Of a DNA stretch of 64,000 nucleotides, positions 26,701-34,706 are shown in pieces. Position 1 is the stretch's first letter, and each line of letters begins with the position of its first letter. Below the pieces are notes generated by a model. That model searched no databases and was not told where the DNA came from. It saw only the letters and a list, made by a program, of their open reading frames with translations. A program made the position numbers and the translations under genes. The stretch is from the NCBI RefSeq assembly GCF_004211145.1, contig NZ_SEBS01000024.1, positions 42,332 to 106,331 on the forward strand. Direction: 5' to 3'. Origin of the DNA: Flavobacterium sp. (GTDB taxonomy: Bacteria > Bacteroidota > Bacteroidia > Flavobacteriales > Flavobacteriaceae).

Positions 26701-28009
26701 CGTTGACACAGTTATTCGATGTATTGTTCAATGTTCCGACGGTAACATTCGAAATATCTTCATCGGCGGGATTCGTCGCACTTACTATCGGATAACAATT
26801 GGCCGATGTGCTCAAACTGATCGCAACAGGGTTAGATGTTCCCGTGTTTCCTGAACACGTAACCAAAGCGCGATACCAAGTAGTAGCAGTTACTACCGGC
26901 GAGGCCGTCGAAGTCGTGAACGCGATGTTCGTCCACGGGCCGCTGGAAGAAGTTCCGGATTGCCATTGGTATGTCACGCCTGAACCGGCCGTCATATTTT
27001 GTAGTGATAAGTTCACGGTTCGTCCTGAGCACGCCTGATTATCGGACGCGATCGTATTTCCCGGTGTCGGAGTTCCTACGCAAGGTACGGGAGGCGTAAA
27101 TGTATACGTCAATCCTGAAGCCGGAGCGATAAGGTTGCTGTATGTTATCGCGTCGGCATTTGTAGCCCCGGCCGTGGTTGCACTCCAACTCGTGGCCGAT
27201 GTCCTGTTATAGAAATCCGCAGCCGAAGCGCCTTTTAACCCAACTTGCGGTGCGATTGTGCCCGAGGCGTTAGGCGTTGCATGGTTGTAGATTATCTCTA
27301 CCAAATTCGAAGTTTCTGACAGCACAATCTGAAAATCGATCTTGTCTCCAGTCGAAGCATTGGTGATGTAACGCGACCAACCCGTCCATTGTACTGTCAA
27401 TTTCCGGTTTGGTGCTGAACCCGTGGTTTCATACCGTATTCCTGACGTACCGTCCCAAGCACGCAATTGGCTTCCGGTTCCGGCTGACGTGACGTTCGCC
27501 GACATCGTGATCGTAGTCGCGGTCTTAGAAACTACAGTTGTACCCGTAGTAATTCCAGTTCCCGACAGCGTCGAACCGATCGCCAGGTTGTTCGTGTTTC
27601 CCGCCGTAACGGTGAGAACAGGGCTTGAAGCCGTGCGATTGACCATAAAATGTTGTCTCCCGATGATATCGACACCAAATCCCGATACGATATTAATTGT
27701 CGGAGATGTCGATAAAGGCGTATACGGATTAGTTGTCGAAGGCGCCGCGGAACCCAATGATATCCAACCGTTCGAATTGATGCCGAACTGTGTGTAAGCG
27801 GTTCCGTTGTAGGTAAAACTGAACCCGATGGGCGCCGCAGTCGTAACACCGTCATCGGAACCCGCAGCAGCGGTTGATGGAATATTTACACCTCCCGTAA
27901 TCGGCGTGTACGTCCCCGAACTTTGCGAAAAAGTGTACGATGACACCAGTTGCGCATTTCCCTGCCAAACGAAAAAAATCGCCAGCAGCAATAAATAAAG
28001 TTTTTTCAT
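23756..28009 (-). CDS. Large secreted T9SS type A sorting-domain protein with GEVED and MopE-like modules
   Basis: A 1417-residue exported protein. It has a signal peptide (MKKLYLLLLAIFFVWQGNAQ), an N-terminal beta-rich region, Ig/FN3-like modules, and two GEVED domains (YIDYNKDGDFADAGEQ about 490 and VFVDWNQDGDFADVDE about 890). A MopE-like putative metal-binding motif follows (DADGDGYGD...NTDCDDGLAAVNPGATE, about 990-1040). Next come three related about-90-residue modules (QCG..L..I..L, YRFR.TNTT, DRT) and a C-terminal sorting domain (YPNPYAETFAL...MLGKLVDDRE...TLRMVKR). The C-terminal domain directs export and surface attachment by the type IX system. Likely a surface adhesin or matrix protein; no catalytic domain was recognised. 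Confidence 0.9.
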   Translation of the reverse strand: MKKLYLLLLAIFFVWQGNAQLVSSYTFSQSSGTYTPITGGVNIPSTAAAGSDDGVTTAAPIGFSFTYNGTAYTQFGINSNGWISLGSAAPSTTNPYTPLSTSPTINIVSGFGVDIIGRQHFMVNRTASSPVLTVTAGNTNNLAIGSTLSGTGITTGTTVVSKTATTITMSANVTSAGTGSQLRAWDGTSGIRYETTGSAPNRKLTVQWTGWSRYITNASTGDKIDFQIVLSETSNLVEIIYNHATPNASGTIAPQVGLKGASAADFYNRTSATSWSATTAGATNADAITYSNLIAPASGLTYTFTPPVPCVGTPTPGNTIASDNQACSGRTVNLSLQNMTAGSGVTYQWQSGTSSSGPWTNIAFTTSTASPVVTATTWYRALVTCSGNTGTSNPVAISLSTSANCYPIVSATNPADEDISNVTVGTLNNTSNNCVNAAPGSGSIAGRYSNYSTTVAAPNLQQSSSVSFSLTMTSCSTNAFGNFFQIYIDYNKDGDFADAGEQVYSQGTSVTSAGHTVTGSFTVPAAATLGITGMRVVNIEATAGTTNYATTSYVYGETEDYIVNITAPVLPDYVNLQFPATATILAGNTATVYGQVYEGGLTDVEPGYSGQAAGIQAWVGVSPIGSNTNPNTWTNWTLATHNAGHVSNNDEYQANIGASLVPGTYYYATRFSLSGGPFVYGGTDGTNGNFWNGTTFNSGVLTVSPNPTQCSGSAISPANGATGVTAGTVAFSWTAPTSGPAPTSYDVYAGTTSGSLTFVANVPGTTANFNVTGYSTTFYWRVVPKSTAGGDATGCAEWSFTTQVDPFLPYCSTVAYSVDVEPITLVNFAGINNTTSNTIDGTPSLENFIAISGNVTTETSYQMTLKGNTGGNFTTNFRVFVDWNQDGDFADVDEIYNGGSVLNSTGIDAVQSQFSILVPATALGGTTRMRIKKLYSADAGVLTNPCTGGQYGQSEDYSLNVTVCTPLVWYADADGDGYGDAEVSQSACNQPVGYILDNTDCDDGLAAVNPGATEVAFNGVDDDCDGTIDEGSQLFSKVLASQCGTTLATINSLIGAVSFGAPVDGYRFRVVNTTTSAVQTIDRTSPNFQLTQLATYDYATTYSISVQLRRNGIWLNYYGDSCLVSTPAILGPGGAASVTPSQCGIVLTNINTLIATTSLQGVTGYRFRITNTTDITAPNQVQTLDRTTHWFSLPMLATYVYGTTYTIEVAVKTGSSTTYSGYGAPCSVSTPVVPVITNPGTAATATSLFYTTSLNRATSYRFQLSLMVAPFTTIIVDRTAHYFSFGNVPGYVPGGQYAVQVAVMTSGVWSPFGEAELVTAPGAARGNFEEEALPTVAFRAVGYPNPYAETFALDMDTSSEENVKVRVYDMLGKLVDDREFAADQIEMQAFGNRYPSGVYNVIVTQGTFAKTLRMVKR

Positions 28010-28734
28010 AAATAAAGTATTGATTAAAGAATGATGTTGTTGATTTCTGCCTAAGTATTTGTAAAGCAGGCAGCTAACTAATGTACAAAGTATAAGTTGA
28101 CTACGTTTTATTTTTTCTTAAAAGTTTTAACGATTTCTTAAATTTTAAGAACAAAATCGACAAACCTACTTTTTTTGCCGTCAAAAAACATCGATTATTA
28201 ATTTTGCGTCCTTTTTTATGAGCGAAAAACTGACTTAAATTAAAAAAACCGTCCAGTTTATTTGGGCGGGTGCAGAAACTCAAAAACTAAATTGGTAAAA
28301 GATTACAGATCAATACATATCGCGTCGGGTCTGTTGCGATACGATTTCAGGCGTCTTCATCGGCTCCACCGCGCTCCAGGTCAACATAATCGCGTTCACA
28401 TTTCGTTTGGCAAGCATTTTCTGCGTCCGACGAGTCTCAAAGACATCTCGGAAATCAGGAAAATAACCTCCGACCAAAACCTCAAGGTCTACGAATTCAA
28501 GTCCTCAATCCTGAAATCGTTTACGAATTCGGACGCAAAAACCCCGAAAATAAATGCCAACAAAAAACCCGAAGCCAAGTTCGGGTTGATTGCCATGCGT
28601 GAAGACAGTTTATCGGTAAAGAATCTGTTTCCGAACAGTAAAAATTTGAGTTCGCTGAATCTCGACACCTCGGGAAGTGCAAAAAGAAAACGCAGATCCG
28701 CCTGTGTCGCGACTTTTTTATCGTCTGGAATTGA
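28010..28734. other. 725-bp region without a confident gene; possible coding remnant
   Basis: Lies downstream of the minus-strand transpeptidase and upstream of the T9SS gene. The plus-strand ORF 28262-28738 is not supported: it overlaps the transpeptidase stop and contains a minus-strand terminator. On the minus strand an open stretch 28504-28310 reads GGYFPDFRDVFETRRTQKM and TWSAVEPMKTPEI before a stop. A second frame just upstream reads EFVNDFRIEDL. Together they could be a frameshifted gene relic, not identified. The AT-rich part at 28010-28260 shows no gene and probably holds the T9SS gene promoter. Confidence 0.35.
28562..28588 (-). terminator. Rho-independent terminator of the L,D-transpeptidase gene
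   Basis: On the minus strand AACCCGAA and TTCGGGTT form an 8-bp stem with a six-base loop, followed by TTTTG. It is about 150 bp past the transpeptidase stop. Confidence 0.65.
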
Positions 28735-30294
28735 TTAGTTGTACAGCAGACGCGCCAAACGTTCGTCGCGGTTATAAATGTCGTCGAAGAAAGCGACGTT
28801 TCCGTCGGCATCGGCCATCGCCGTGAAATACGCGATGTAAACCGGGATTTTCCTGTTGAGCCCGTATTGTTTTTCCTCGCCCGAATGCATGGCTTCGTCG
28901 ATTTTTCGTGCGTTCCAGTTCTTATCGTCGGCCAGGATCAAATTCGCCAATTCCTTCGCTTTCTGGACGCGCACGCAACCGTGGCTGAACGCGCGATCTT
29001 CTTTGTTGAACAGGCTTTTCGCGGGCGAATCGTGCAGGTAAATATTGTTCGTGTTCGGGAACATGAATTTCACGAGCCCGAGCGAATTGTCGTTTCCGGG
29101 ACGTTGGCGGATATTCTTGCCATTGTTGTAATATTCCATGTCGTGTTTTTCGAGGTAATCCTTGTCAGACGCGATGCCGGGTTCGATTTCCTTTTTCACG
29201 ATGCTTTTCGGTATGTTCCAGTACGGGCTGAAAACCAAATACGACATCTTGCCGCTGAACACGACGGTCTTGTTGAGTTCCTTACCGACGACGACGTTCG
29301 ATTCGAGCGCGGTTTTACTGTCTTTCACATAACGCAGACGATACGACGGAATGTTCACTGCAACGTATTCCGGCGCTTTTTCTATATCGCTTGAAATCCA
29401 CCGGCAGCGTTCCATGTTCACGATGATCGTCTTGATGCGTTGGGCGACGGGAACGTTCAGTTGCGCGACGAGTTCCGACGTGATGTTTTTGTTTTCGGAA
29501 TTCTGGCGTTTCGAAAACTTTTCAATCGCCGATTCGAGTTCGCCATCAAAAGTCGAGCTTCCAGAATCTTTACCCAAATCGCCCGAAACGAATAAGCGTT
29601 TACGAACCTGCGCGACCGCGGGATCAGAATCTCCGGGCTTCAAATCTTTTTTACCTTTCGGGAAAGTGATCGTTCCCCAGCCGCCTTTCTTCTCGATATC
29701 GCGGTATTTTTTCAGTCCTTTTCGCAGGTTGTCGTATTGGGAAAAATTCGACATCATTTTATCGTCGAGGAGGTCAGGATCTTTGATCAGACTGTCGAGA
29801 TAAGAAACATACGACACTTTTTCCCGTGGTAAAAACCAGCCCATTTTTTGGCTTTGTTTGGCGTCAAGGCCCGCGTAGACCTTATTCACATAAAAGAAAT
29901 ATAGCGAACTGATGAGCAATTCGTCTTCAGCCGACGGTTTCTTAGTGTCGCGTTCTGAAAATAAATCTTCATATTCATCCGTATAAGGCAATTTCTCGAT
30001 CACGCCTTCCTTTTCGATCTGCGCGGCTTTGTCGTACAAGACTTCGGCGAAATCGACGCGTCCGTCCTTGTCATACCAAATCATCTTGTTCTCGTGCTTG
30101 GCGTACAGTTTTCCGATGTCGGACTTGAAAGGTTTGAAATCTGGGTGTTTCGAAAAGAACTCGTCGGACTTCGCCATGTCGAGCGCGTATCTGTCTTTCG
30201 GGTCTTCCGAAAGTTTTCCGTCGTTTTTTTTACAAGAAGAAACGAGCAAAAAAACGGCGATTAAGGTTGTGATTAGGGGCAATTTGAATTTCAT
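28735..30294 (-). CDS. L,D-transpeptidase (YkuD/YcbB-type) lipoprotein
   Basis: A 519-residue envelope enzyme with a lipoprotein signal (VFLLVSSC, Cys about 21). A peptidoglycan-binding-like region (LKPGDSDPAVAQVRKRL, about 220) is followed by a YkuD catalytic domain ending in the active-site motif SHGCVRVQ (about 437). Such enzymes make 3-3 cross-links in peptidoglycan or attach proteins to it. The long N-terminal domain and the order of domains match the YcbB/LdtD group. The start is a clear ATG before the lipobox. It is read alone and has a terminator downstream. Confidence 0.9.
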   Translation of the reverse strand: MKFKLPLITTLIAVFLLVSSCKKNDGKLSEDPKDRYALDMAKSDEFFSKHPDFKPFKSDIGKLYAKHENKMIWYDKDGRVDFAEVLYDKAAQIEKEGVIEKLPYTDEYEDLFSERDTKKPSAEDELLISSLYFFYVNKVYAGLDAKQSQKMGWFLPREKVSYVSYLDSLIKDPDLLDDKMMSNFSQYDNLRKGLKKYRDIEKKGGWGTITFPKGKKDLKPGDSDPAVAQVRKRLFVSGDLGKDSGSSTFDGELESAIEKFSKRQNSENKNITSELVAQLNVPVAQRIKTIIVNMERCRWISSDIEKAPEYVAVNIPSYRLRYVKDSKTALESNVVVGKELNKTVVFSGKMSYLVFSPYWNIPKSIVKKEIEPGIASDKDYLEKHDMEYYNNGKNIRQRPGNDNSLGLVKFMFPNTNNIYLHDSPAKSLFNKEDRAFSHGCVRVQKAKELANLILADDKNWNARKIDEAMHSGEEKQYGLNRKIPVYIAYFTAMADADGNVAFFDDIYNRDERLARLLYN

Positions 30295-30381
30295 AACTGT
30301 AATGATTTTCTGCTAATTTACAGTTCGGAAATGCGGCAGGCAAGCGCGTGTAAGAGAATATGGGAAAGATGTAATTAGCGA

Positions 30382-30987
30382 TCACGTGTCGAAACCCTTT
30401 TTCCTAAATATTAATTTCCGTTTATAATCCTGAACTTTTTTGTGGTTCGGATAATGACGCTTATCGGTCAAATTATTGAAAATCAAAGCGGTTATAAGCA
30501 AGATAATCGCGCCCGAAAGTACAGGCGACAATACATACCAAAATCCCAAATTCCGGATTTCGGTCGAACCCGTAACCGCAATCAACGCCGTAGCGCCACC
30601 GGGCGGATGCAATGTCTTCGTGACCTGCATGAATACGATCGAGAGCGAGACGGCTAACGGAGCCGAAATCCACATCAGATCAGGAAAGATTTTCGCAATA
30701 GAAACGCCGACGACGGCCGACACCAGGTGCCCGCCAAGCAGATTCCTAGGTTGCGCAAGCGGACTTTGGATCACGCCGTACACCAAAACGCAAGACGCAC
30801 CGAATGACCCGATGAGGAAAACAAAATCGTCTTTTGGAAATGCTTTGTACTGCAAGTAGGCGATCGTTCCCATTCCGATAAACGATCCGACAAACGCCCA
30901 GAAATGCTCTCTGAAATCAACGAGCGTTTCGCGATATAGTCCGTATTTCGTTTTTCTATAAGTGCGTTTTATTTTTCGGATCGGCAT
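30382..30987 (-). CDS. HPP family integral membrane protein
   Basis: A 201-residue protein with a basic N terminus, at least four hydrophobic segments (about 28-48, 53-75, 85-130 and 150-175) and the defining motif TLHPPGGATALIA. It belongs to the HPP transmembrane family; some plant and cyanobacterial members are proposed to transport nitrite. The substrate here is not known. It lies 43 bp downstream of the patatin gene on the same strand and may be cotranscribed with it. Confidence 0.88.
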   Translation of the reverse strand: MPIRKIKRTYRKTKYGLYRETLVDFREHFWAFVGSFIGMGTIAYLQYKAFPKDDFVFLIGSFGASCVLVYGVIQSPLAQPRNLLGGHLVSAVVGVSIAKIFPDLMWISAPLAVSLSIVFMQVTKTLHPPGGATALIAVTGSTEIRNLGFWYVLSPVLSGAIILLITALIFNNLTDKRHYPNHKKVQDYKRKLIFRKKGFDT

Positions 30988-31030
30988 GTTATGGATTGAG
31001 GATGCAAAAATAGGAAAAGGATTCGGGTTC

Positions 31031-32740
31031 CTATTGCAGCAACTTCCAATCGCTCAAACTCGACTTGATCGCCCCGATCACTTTGCCCGCCAAAACGCGG
31101 TTGAGCACCACCTTCGCTCCTACCCAGATCAGGCTTGTCGTAAGCCAGTTGAATTCGGCGGCGTTGAGAATGATCGCGTTCACGCGTTGCTTTATTGGTT
31201 TCTCGAAACGGTCGATTTCTTTCTCGGAAATAGTCGGCCAATTCGTCTTGCTTGAGAATTCGGGCATCTTGAACGTTCCGGGTTGTGGACGTTCCGAAAA
31301 TATCGGTATGATCTGGTAGCGCAAATCCCCGGCGGCCATCGTCGAGAATCTGGACTTGTCGGCGGTTTTGTAACCTTGCGCGAAAATCGGGTTGAGTTCG
31401 AGTGCTTCGGCCGTCAAGGTGAAATAATCGCGCAGGAAAACCTCGCAGTTGTATCGACCCAGATAATAATCGTGGATCCGGAATTCCTTACTCAGGAAAC
31501 CGCCGAAACCTGAAAGCGTGCCACATGCGATCGCCTTTTCGCCGAACAATTCATCGACGATATTTCCCTGCTCGTCACGGATTTGGCGCGAAGGCGAAAC
31601 GATGAACTTGCTCGCGTCGGTCATGAACATCACCGACCGGTAATCGATTGGTTTGGCGCGCATCTGGGCCGTCATGGCCGACAGTGTTTTCCCGATGACT
31701 GAAAAGATGCCTTGCTTGTAATTGAATTCCTCGGCGTCCTTGCTCGGAAACGGGTCGATCATCAAAACGGTATTTTCGAACGTGTTGAAATTCGAATTCA
31801 CCGAACTCAATGTTTCCTGTTTCTGTTCTAACGAAACCGACTGCAAACCTCGGCTCTCGACCGTATATTCGTCCAACAAATCGCGTACTTTTTCATACGG
31901 CTCATTATTGATCATGCCGCCGTCGACGTTGAGCGTCTTCACGGTTTCGCCTTTAAGCGGACTGTTCGCAAACACGTCGCGCAACCACGGAATATCCTGC
32001 ACGTATTTCGTTTCGCGCTCCAATATCCTGGATTGCAAGCCAAGCGGGAACGCTCCCGTAGCCATTGCCGCGTCTCGAGCCGCCTTGAGTGATGTACCGT
32101 TTTTGAAGTCGAGCGGAATCCAGCCGGGACTTGTGGGAATCGTGCCGTCGGTAACCTCAAAACACGCGTAATCGTTATGGACCGACATGTTGTATTTTTC
32201 CTTGCGTCGGCCAGCGATGAAATCGACGTTGTAATGGAATCCCGCGAGATTCGAAAGTGTCGTGAAAACTTTAACGGGCGATTCGAAATACGGTGGCGTC
32301 GGCTGCCATTTGTCGACGTTCGCTTGCAACATCTTATTGGCGACCTCATCGATGAACTTCGAATTGAGTAGCGAGACAATGTTTCCTTTGCTGATGTCGG
32401 ACGTGTCGAGCATTTTCGGGAACATGTCGCGATGCGTCAGATCGACCCAACTGTGGTAGAGTTTATTTTCAGGATGTTCGTCGAGCAGTCTTGAAGGTTC
32501 GGGCAAACCGACGGGCGCGATCTCATTGTTGATCGTACTCGCGGCGAGCATTGCGGTCATTCCTCCGGCCGACGCGCCGCCCATGATCGGGATCGTGACC
32601 TGATGCGTCGGAACGCCGGGTTGTCCGCGTTGCTTTTCCCATTCGGCCAAGGCTTCGAGCAGATAATCCATGACGCCGGCCGTGTAGGCTCCGGCTGAGA
32701 CGGCTCCGGCCATGCAGAGGCCGATTCGGAATGGTTTCAT
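31031..32740 (-). CDS. Patatin-like phospholipase family protein
   Basis: A 569-residue protein. It starts MKPFRIGLCMAGAVSAGAY, an oxyanion-hole-like glycine-rich region, followed by the nucleophile elbow GGASAGG (Ser about 55) and the dyad aspartate in VDGGMINNEP (about 273). Patatin-like enzymes are Ser-Asp lipid acyl hydrolases. The protein is larger than single-domain bacterial patatins, with an uncharacterised C-terminal half. The track start at 32791 adds 17 residues translated from a CAATGGA microsatellite, so the ATG at 32740 is used. No signal peptide is evident, so the location is uncertain. Confidence 0.85.
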   Translation of the reverse strand: MKPFRIGLCMAGAVSAGAYTAGVMDYLLEALAEWEKQRGQPGVPTHQVTIPIMGGASAGGMTAMLAASTINNEIAPVGLPEPSRLLDEHPENKLYHSWVDLTHRDMFPKMLDTSDISKGNIVSLLNSKFIDEVANKMLQANVDKWQPTPPYFESPVKVFTTLSNLAGFHYNVDFIAGRRKEKYNMSVHNDYACFEVTDGTIPTSPGWIPLDFKNGTSLKAARDAAMATGAFPLGLQSRILERETKYVQDIPWLRDVFANSPLKGETVKTLNVDGGMINNEPYEKVRDLLDEYTVESRGLQSVSLEQKQETLSSVNSNFNTFENTVLMIDPFPSKDAEEFNYKQGIFSVIGKTLSAMTAQMRAKPIDYRSVMFMTDASKFIVSPSRQIRDEQGNIVDELFGEKAIACGTLSGFGGFLSKEFRIHDYYLGRYNCEVFLRDYFTLTAEALELNPIFAQGYKTADKSRFSTMAAGDLRYQIIPIFSERPQPGTFKMPEFSSKTNWPTISEKEIDRFEKPIKQRVNAIILNAAEFNWLTTSLIWVGAKVVLNRVLAGKVIGAIKSSLSDWKLLQ

Positions 32741-32745
32741 ATAGT

Positions 32746-32815
32746 AAAATTGACAATGGACAATGGACGATGGACAATGGACAATGGACAATGGATAATT
32801 GACAATTGGATTTAT
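32746..32815. repeat. CAATGGA tandem array, left partner of an inverted pair
   Basis: AATTGACAATGGACAATGGACGATGG-type words run for about 70 bp, ending GGATAATTGACAATT. The reverse complement occurs at 32976-33013. Confidence 0.85.
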
Positions 32816-32925
32816 CGTAATTTGAAAAATCCGTTCAAAATTGGGATACTAGGGAGAGATTGTTTCGGAAAATTAAATGTAACAAATTATTTCGCCGAAT
32901 GTGATCTCGGAAATGTTATAAAAAC

Positions 32926-32955
32926 AAAAAAGTTCCCGTTTAACGAGAACTTTTC
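32926..32955 (-). terminator. Rho-independent terminator of the HNH-like gene
   Basis: AAGTTCCCGTTTAACGAGAACTT is a near-perfect hairpin flanked by A-runs on one side and T-runs on the other. It lies just past the end of the minus-strand gene at 33010. Confidence 0.75.
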
Positions 32956-32975
32956 TTATATCATATCAAACGAAT

Positions 32976-33013
32976 CGTCAATTATCCATTGTTAATTGTC
33001 AATTGTCAATTAA
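32976..33013. repeat. AATTGTCAATT array, right partner of the inverted pair
   Basis: GTCAATTATCCATTGTTAATTGTCAATTGTC is the inverse of the words at 32746-32815 and runs into the last codons of the HNH-like gene. Related TCAATTATCCATTA words recur at 44470-44520. Confidence 0.75.
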
Positions 33014-33588
33014 ACCTGGATATGTCCCCAATTCTCACCGCGCTTAATCCTATACAATTGCATTTCACTAACGCCAAAGCGCTTTGCAAGTATTTTCATT
33101 CGGGTTTTGCGATTTGGGTTTGCAAGTTCTTTCTTGAGGCGCATGACCTGCGTGATCGTCAGCTTGTGGCCGTCTGACTTCATGCGTTGCGCCATTCCCT
33201 TGATTTTCCCGGCTTTCACGCGCGGACTGTTTTTGTAGAACTCGAGGAACTCGTCTTTGGTAACCCATTTTAGGTTTTTGACGTTGTCGTTGTCGGTCGT
33301 TCGGTCGAGGTGGATCAAGTGGACCTGATCTTCGGTCGGCGGCGGCAGGAAAAGCTCCCCAACTAGTTTGTAGATAAAAATGATCTTGTTTTTGATTTTT
33401 CCGTCAACGTTCATCTTATACGGGAGAATTCGGTAACCGTTGCTTTGGCCGCCCTTCAACAGGGTGCCTTTTTCAATCGATTCGGTAAAACTCATTAATC
33501 TTCCGTAATTCGAAATCGCATAACGCATACGTAAAGGTGCGTCAATAGTGATTTCTTTAAACGTTTCAGATGCATAAAGGCGCAGCAT
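33010..33588 (-). CDS. NUMOD4/HNH-like protein with C-terminal helix-turn-helix
   Basis: A 192-residue protein. The N-terminal part (ISNYGRLMSFTE) resembles NUMOD4. The middle resembles an HNH core (VHLIHLDRTTDNDNVKNLKWVT), but the first His pair is altered. The C terminus contains a helix-turn-helix-like segment (LAKRFGVSEMQLYRIKRGENW). Homing-endonuclease-like genes of this type occur as single chromosomal genes in flavobacteria. Whether this one cuts DNA or acts as a regulator is not clear. The last residues derive from the AATTGTC repeat region. Confidence 0.65.
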   Translation of the reverse strand: MLRLYASETFKEITIDAPLRMRYAISNYGRLMSFTESIEKGTLLKGGQSNGYRILPYKMNVDGKIKNKIIFIYKLVGELFLPPPTEDQVHLIHLDRTTDNDNVKNLKWVTKDEFLEFYKNSPRVKAGKIKGMAQRMKSDGHKLTITQVMRLKKELANPNRKTRMKILAKRFGVSEMQLYRIKRGENWGHIQV

Positions 33589-33712
33589 AGTCGTTTAGGT
33601 TTTAGGTTATAATCGGTTTTGGAATCACAAAGTTAACATTAGCGACGTATTCGAAGCGGTTTTAAGATTTTTTTTGGAAATTTTTAGGTGATTTCGCATA
33701 CCGCGACCAATT

Positions 33713-33733
33713 TTGTAGGGGTTACCTCTACAA
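33713..33733. promoter_or_regulatory. Imperfect palindrome in the divergent 33.6-33.8 kb region
   Basis: TTGTAGGGG-TTA-CCTCTACAA has 9-base arms with one mismatch. It lies between two divergent genes and could be an operator. Direct repeats TGTAAGGCAA occur at about 33769 and 33803. Confidence 0.35.
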
Positions 33734-33795
33734 TACGACATAAACAATGCAACAAAACCCCATTATCCTGTAAGGCAATATGACGATTGCGGGAA

Positions 33796-33803
33796 TAACT
33801 TTG
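33796..33803 (+). promoter_or_regulatory. -7 box (TAACTTTG) for the SRPBCC gene
   Basis: Matches TAnnTTTG and sits 25 bp before the ATG at 33828. No clear -33 element. Confidence 0.45.
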
Positions 33804-33827
33804 TAAGGCAAGCTAAAAACAACCATT

Positions 33828-34631
33828 ATGAAAACCGCAACCGCAACTACTGAAAAACGAAATTTCTCAAAAATCGATCAATCGGGAACCGACCCGAACC
33901 GATACGCGAGCATCTCGAATCCTGAAGAAGCTTCTTACTATACTGACGAGAACGGAAACGAACAAAAAAGCCTGATTCCCGGACTCAAAGTAAACGTGAG
34001 CACCGTGGAACGCATCGCAATGGTCGCCGCCGGATCGTATTTGCTTTACAAGGCGCTTTCCGGAAAAAAGAAAAGCATTCCGCAAAGTATCGCAGGCGGA
34101 ACGATGTTGATGCGCGGCATCAGCGGCTATTGCCCAATTTACGATGCCGTGGACAAAACGGGCAAACTCTCGGGAACCAACGTGAATATCCGGACTTCCA
34201 TATCGGTGAACAGACCGGTCGATGAAGTGTACAAATTCTGGAGAAACCTGGAAAATCTTCCGTTGTTCATGAAACATTTGTCGAGCGTAAACGAAATCGA
34301 CAACCTCAAATCAGAATGGACGGCGACAGGCCCGAAAGGCATCGGAAAACTATCGTGGAAAGCTGAGATATTAATGGACGAGCCAGGTAAAAAACTGAGC
34401 TGGCACTCGCTTCCGGGATCGACAGTCGATAATGCAGGGAAAGTGGTATTCAGCGAAACCGGCACCAACAAAACGGACCTCGACATTACGATCTCCTATC
34501 ACGCGCCACTCGGAATCGCAGGTGAGGCGGCCGCTAAATTGCTGAATCCATTATTCGAAAAAATGTTGAAGAACGACATCGAAAACTTTAAGAACCACAT
34601 CGAAGTCGAGCACTATCAAATCGCTAATTAA
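33828..34631 (+). CDS. DUF2892 plus SRPBCC (polyketide cyclase-like) protein
   Basis: A 267-residue protein. Residues about 60-105 carry two hydrophobic segments in the DUF2892 style (VERIAMVAAGSYLLYKAL...GISGYCPIYDAV). Residues about 120-265 form a SRPBCC/START-like lipid-binding domain (SISVNRPVDEVYKFWRNLENLPLFM). Proteins of this architecture are common in flavobacteria and are often near stress genes, but no ligand is known. It is followed by a terminator, so the BrkB gene behind it is at least partly separate. Confidence 0.8.
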   Translation: MKTATATTEKRNFSKIDQSGTDPNRYASISNPEEASYYTDENGNEQKSLIPGLKVNVSTVERIAMVAAGSYLLYKALSGKKKSIPQSIAGGTMLMRGISGYCPIYDAVDKTGKLSGTNVNIRTSISVNRPVDEVYKFWRNLENLPLFMKHLSSVNEIDNLKSEWTATGPKGIGKLSWKAEILMDEPGKKLSWHSLPGSTVDNAGKVVFSETGTNKTDLDITISYHAPLGIAGEAAAKLLNPLFEKMLKNDIENFKNHIEVEHYQIAN

Positions 34632-34653
34632 GCCATAATACAACACAACTTGG

Positions 34654-34690
34654 AAAAGCACCGGATCGAAAATTCGGTGTTTTTCTTTTC
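34654..34690 (+). terminator. Rho-independent terminator after the SRPBCC gene
   Basis: CACCG...CGGTG stem flanked by AAAA and TTTTTCTTTT. It overlaps the spurious TTG start (34650) that the track gives the next gene. Confidence 0.7.
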
Positions 34691-34706
34691 AATTAAAAAC
34701 ACAAAT

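Noticed and set aside
28262-28738. 158-aa plus-strand ORF
   Set aside because: It overlaps the transpeptidase stop, contains that gene's terminator hairpin, and has basic, low-conservation-looking composition.
31031-32791. 586-aa version of the patatin
   Set aside because: The N-terminal extension is encoded by the CAATGGA array; the canonical start is 32740.
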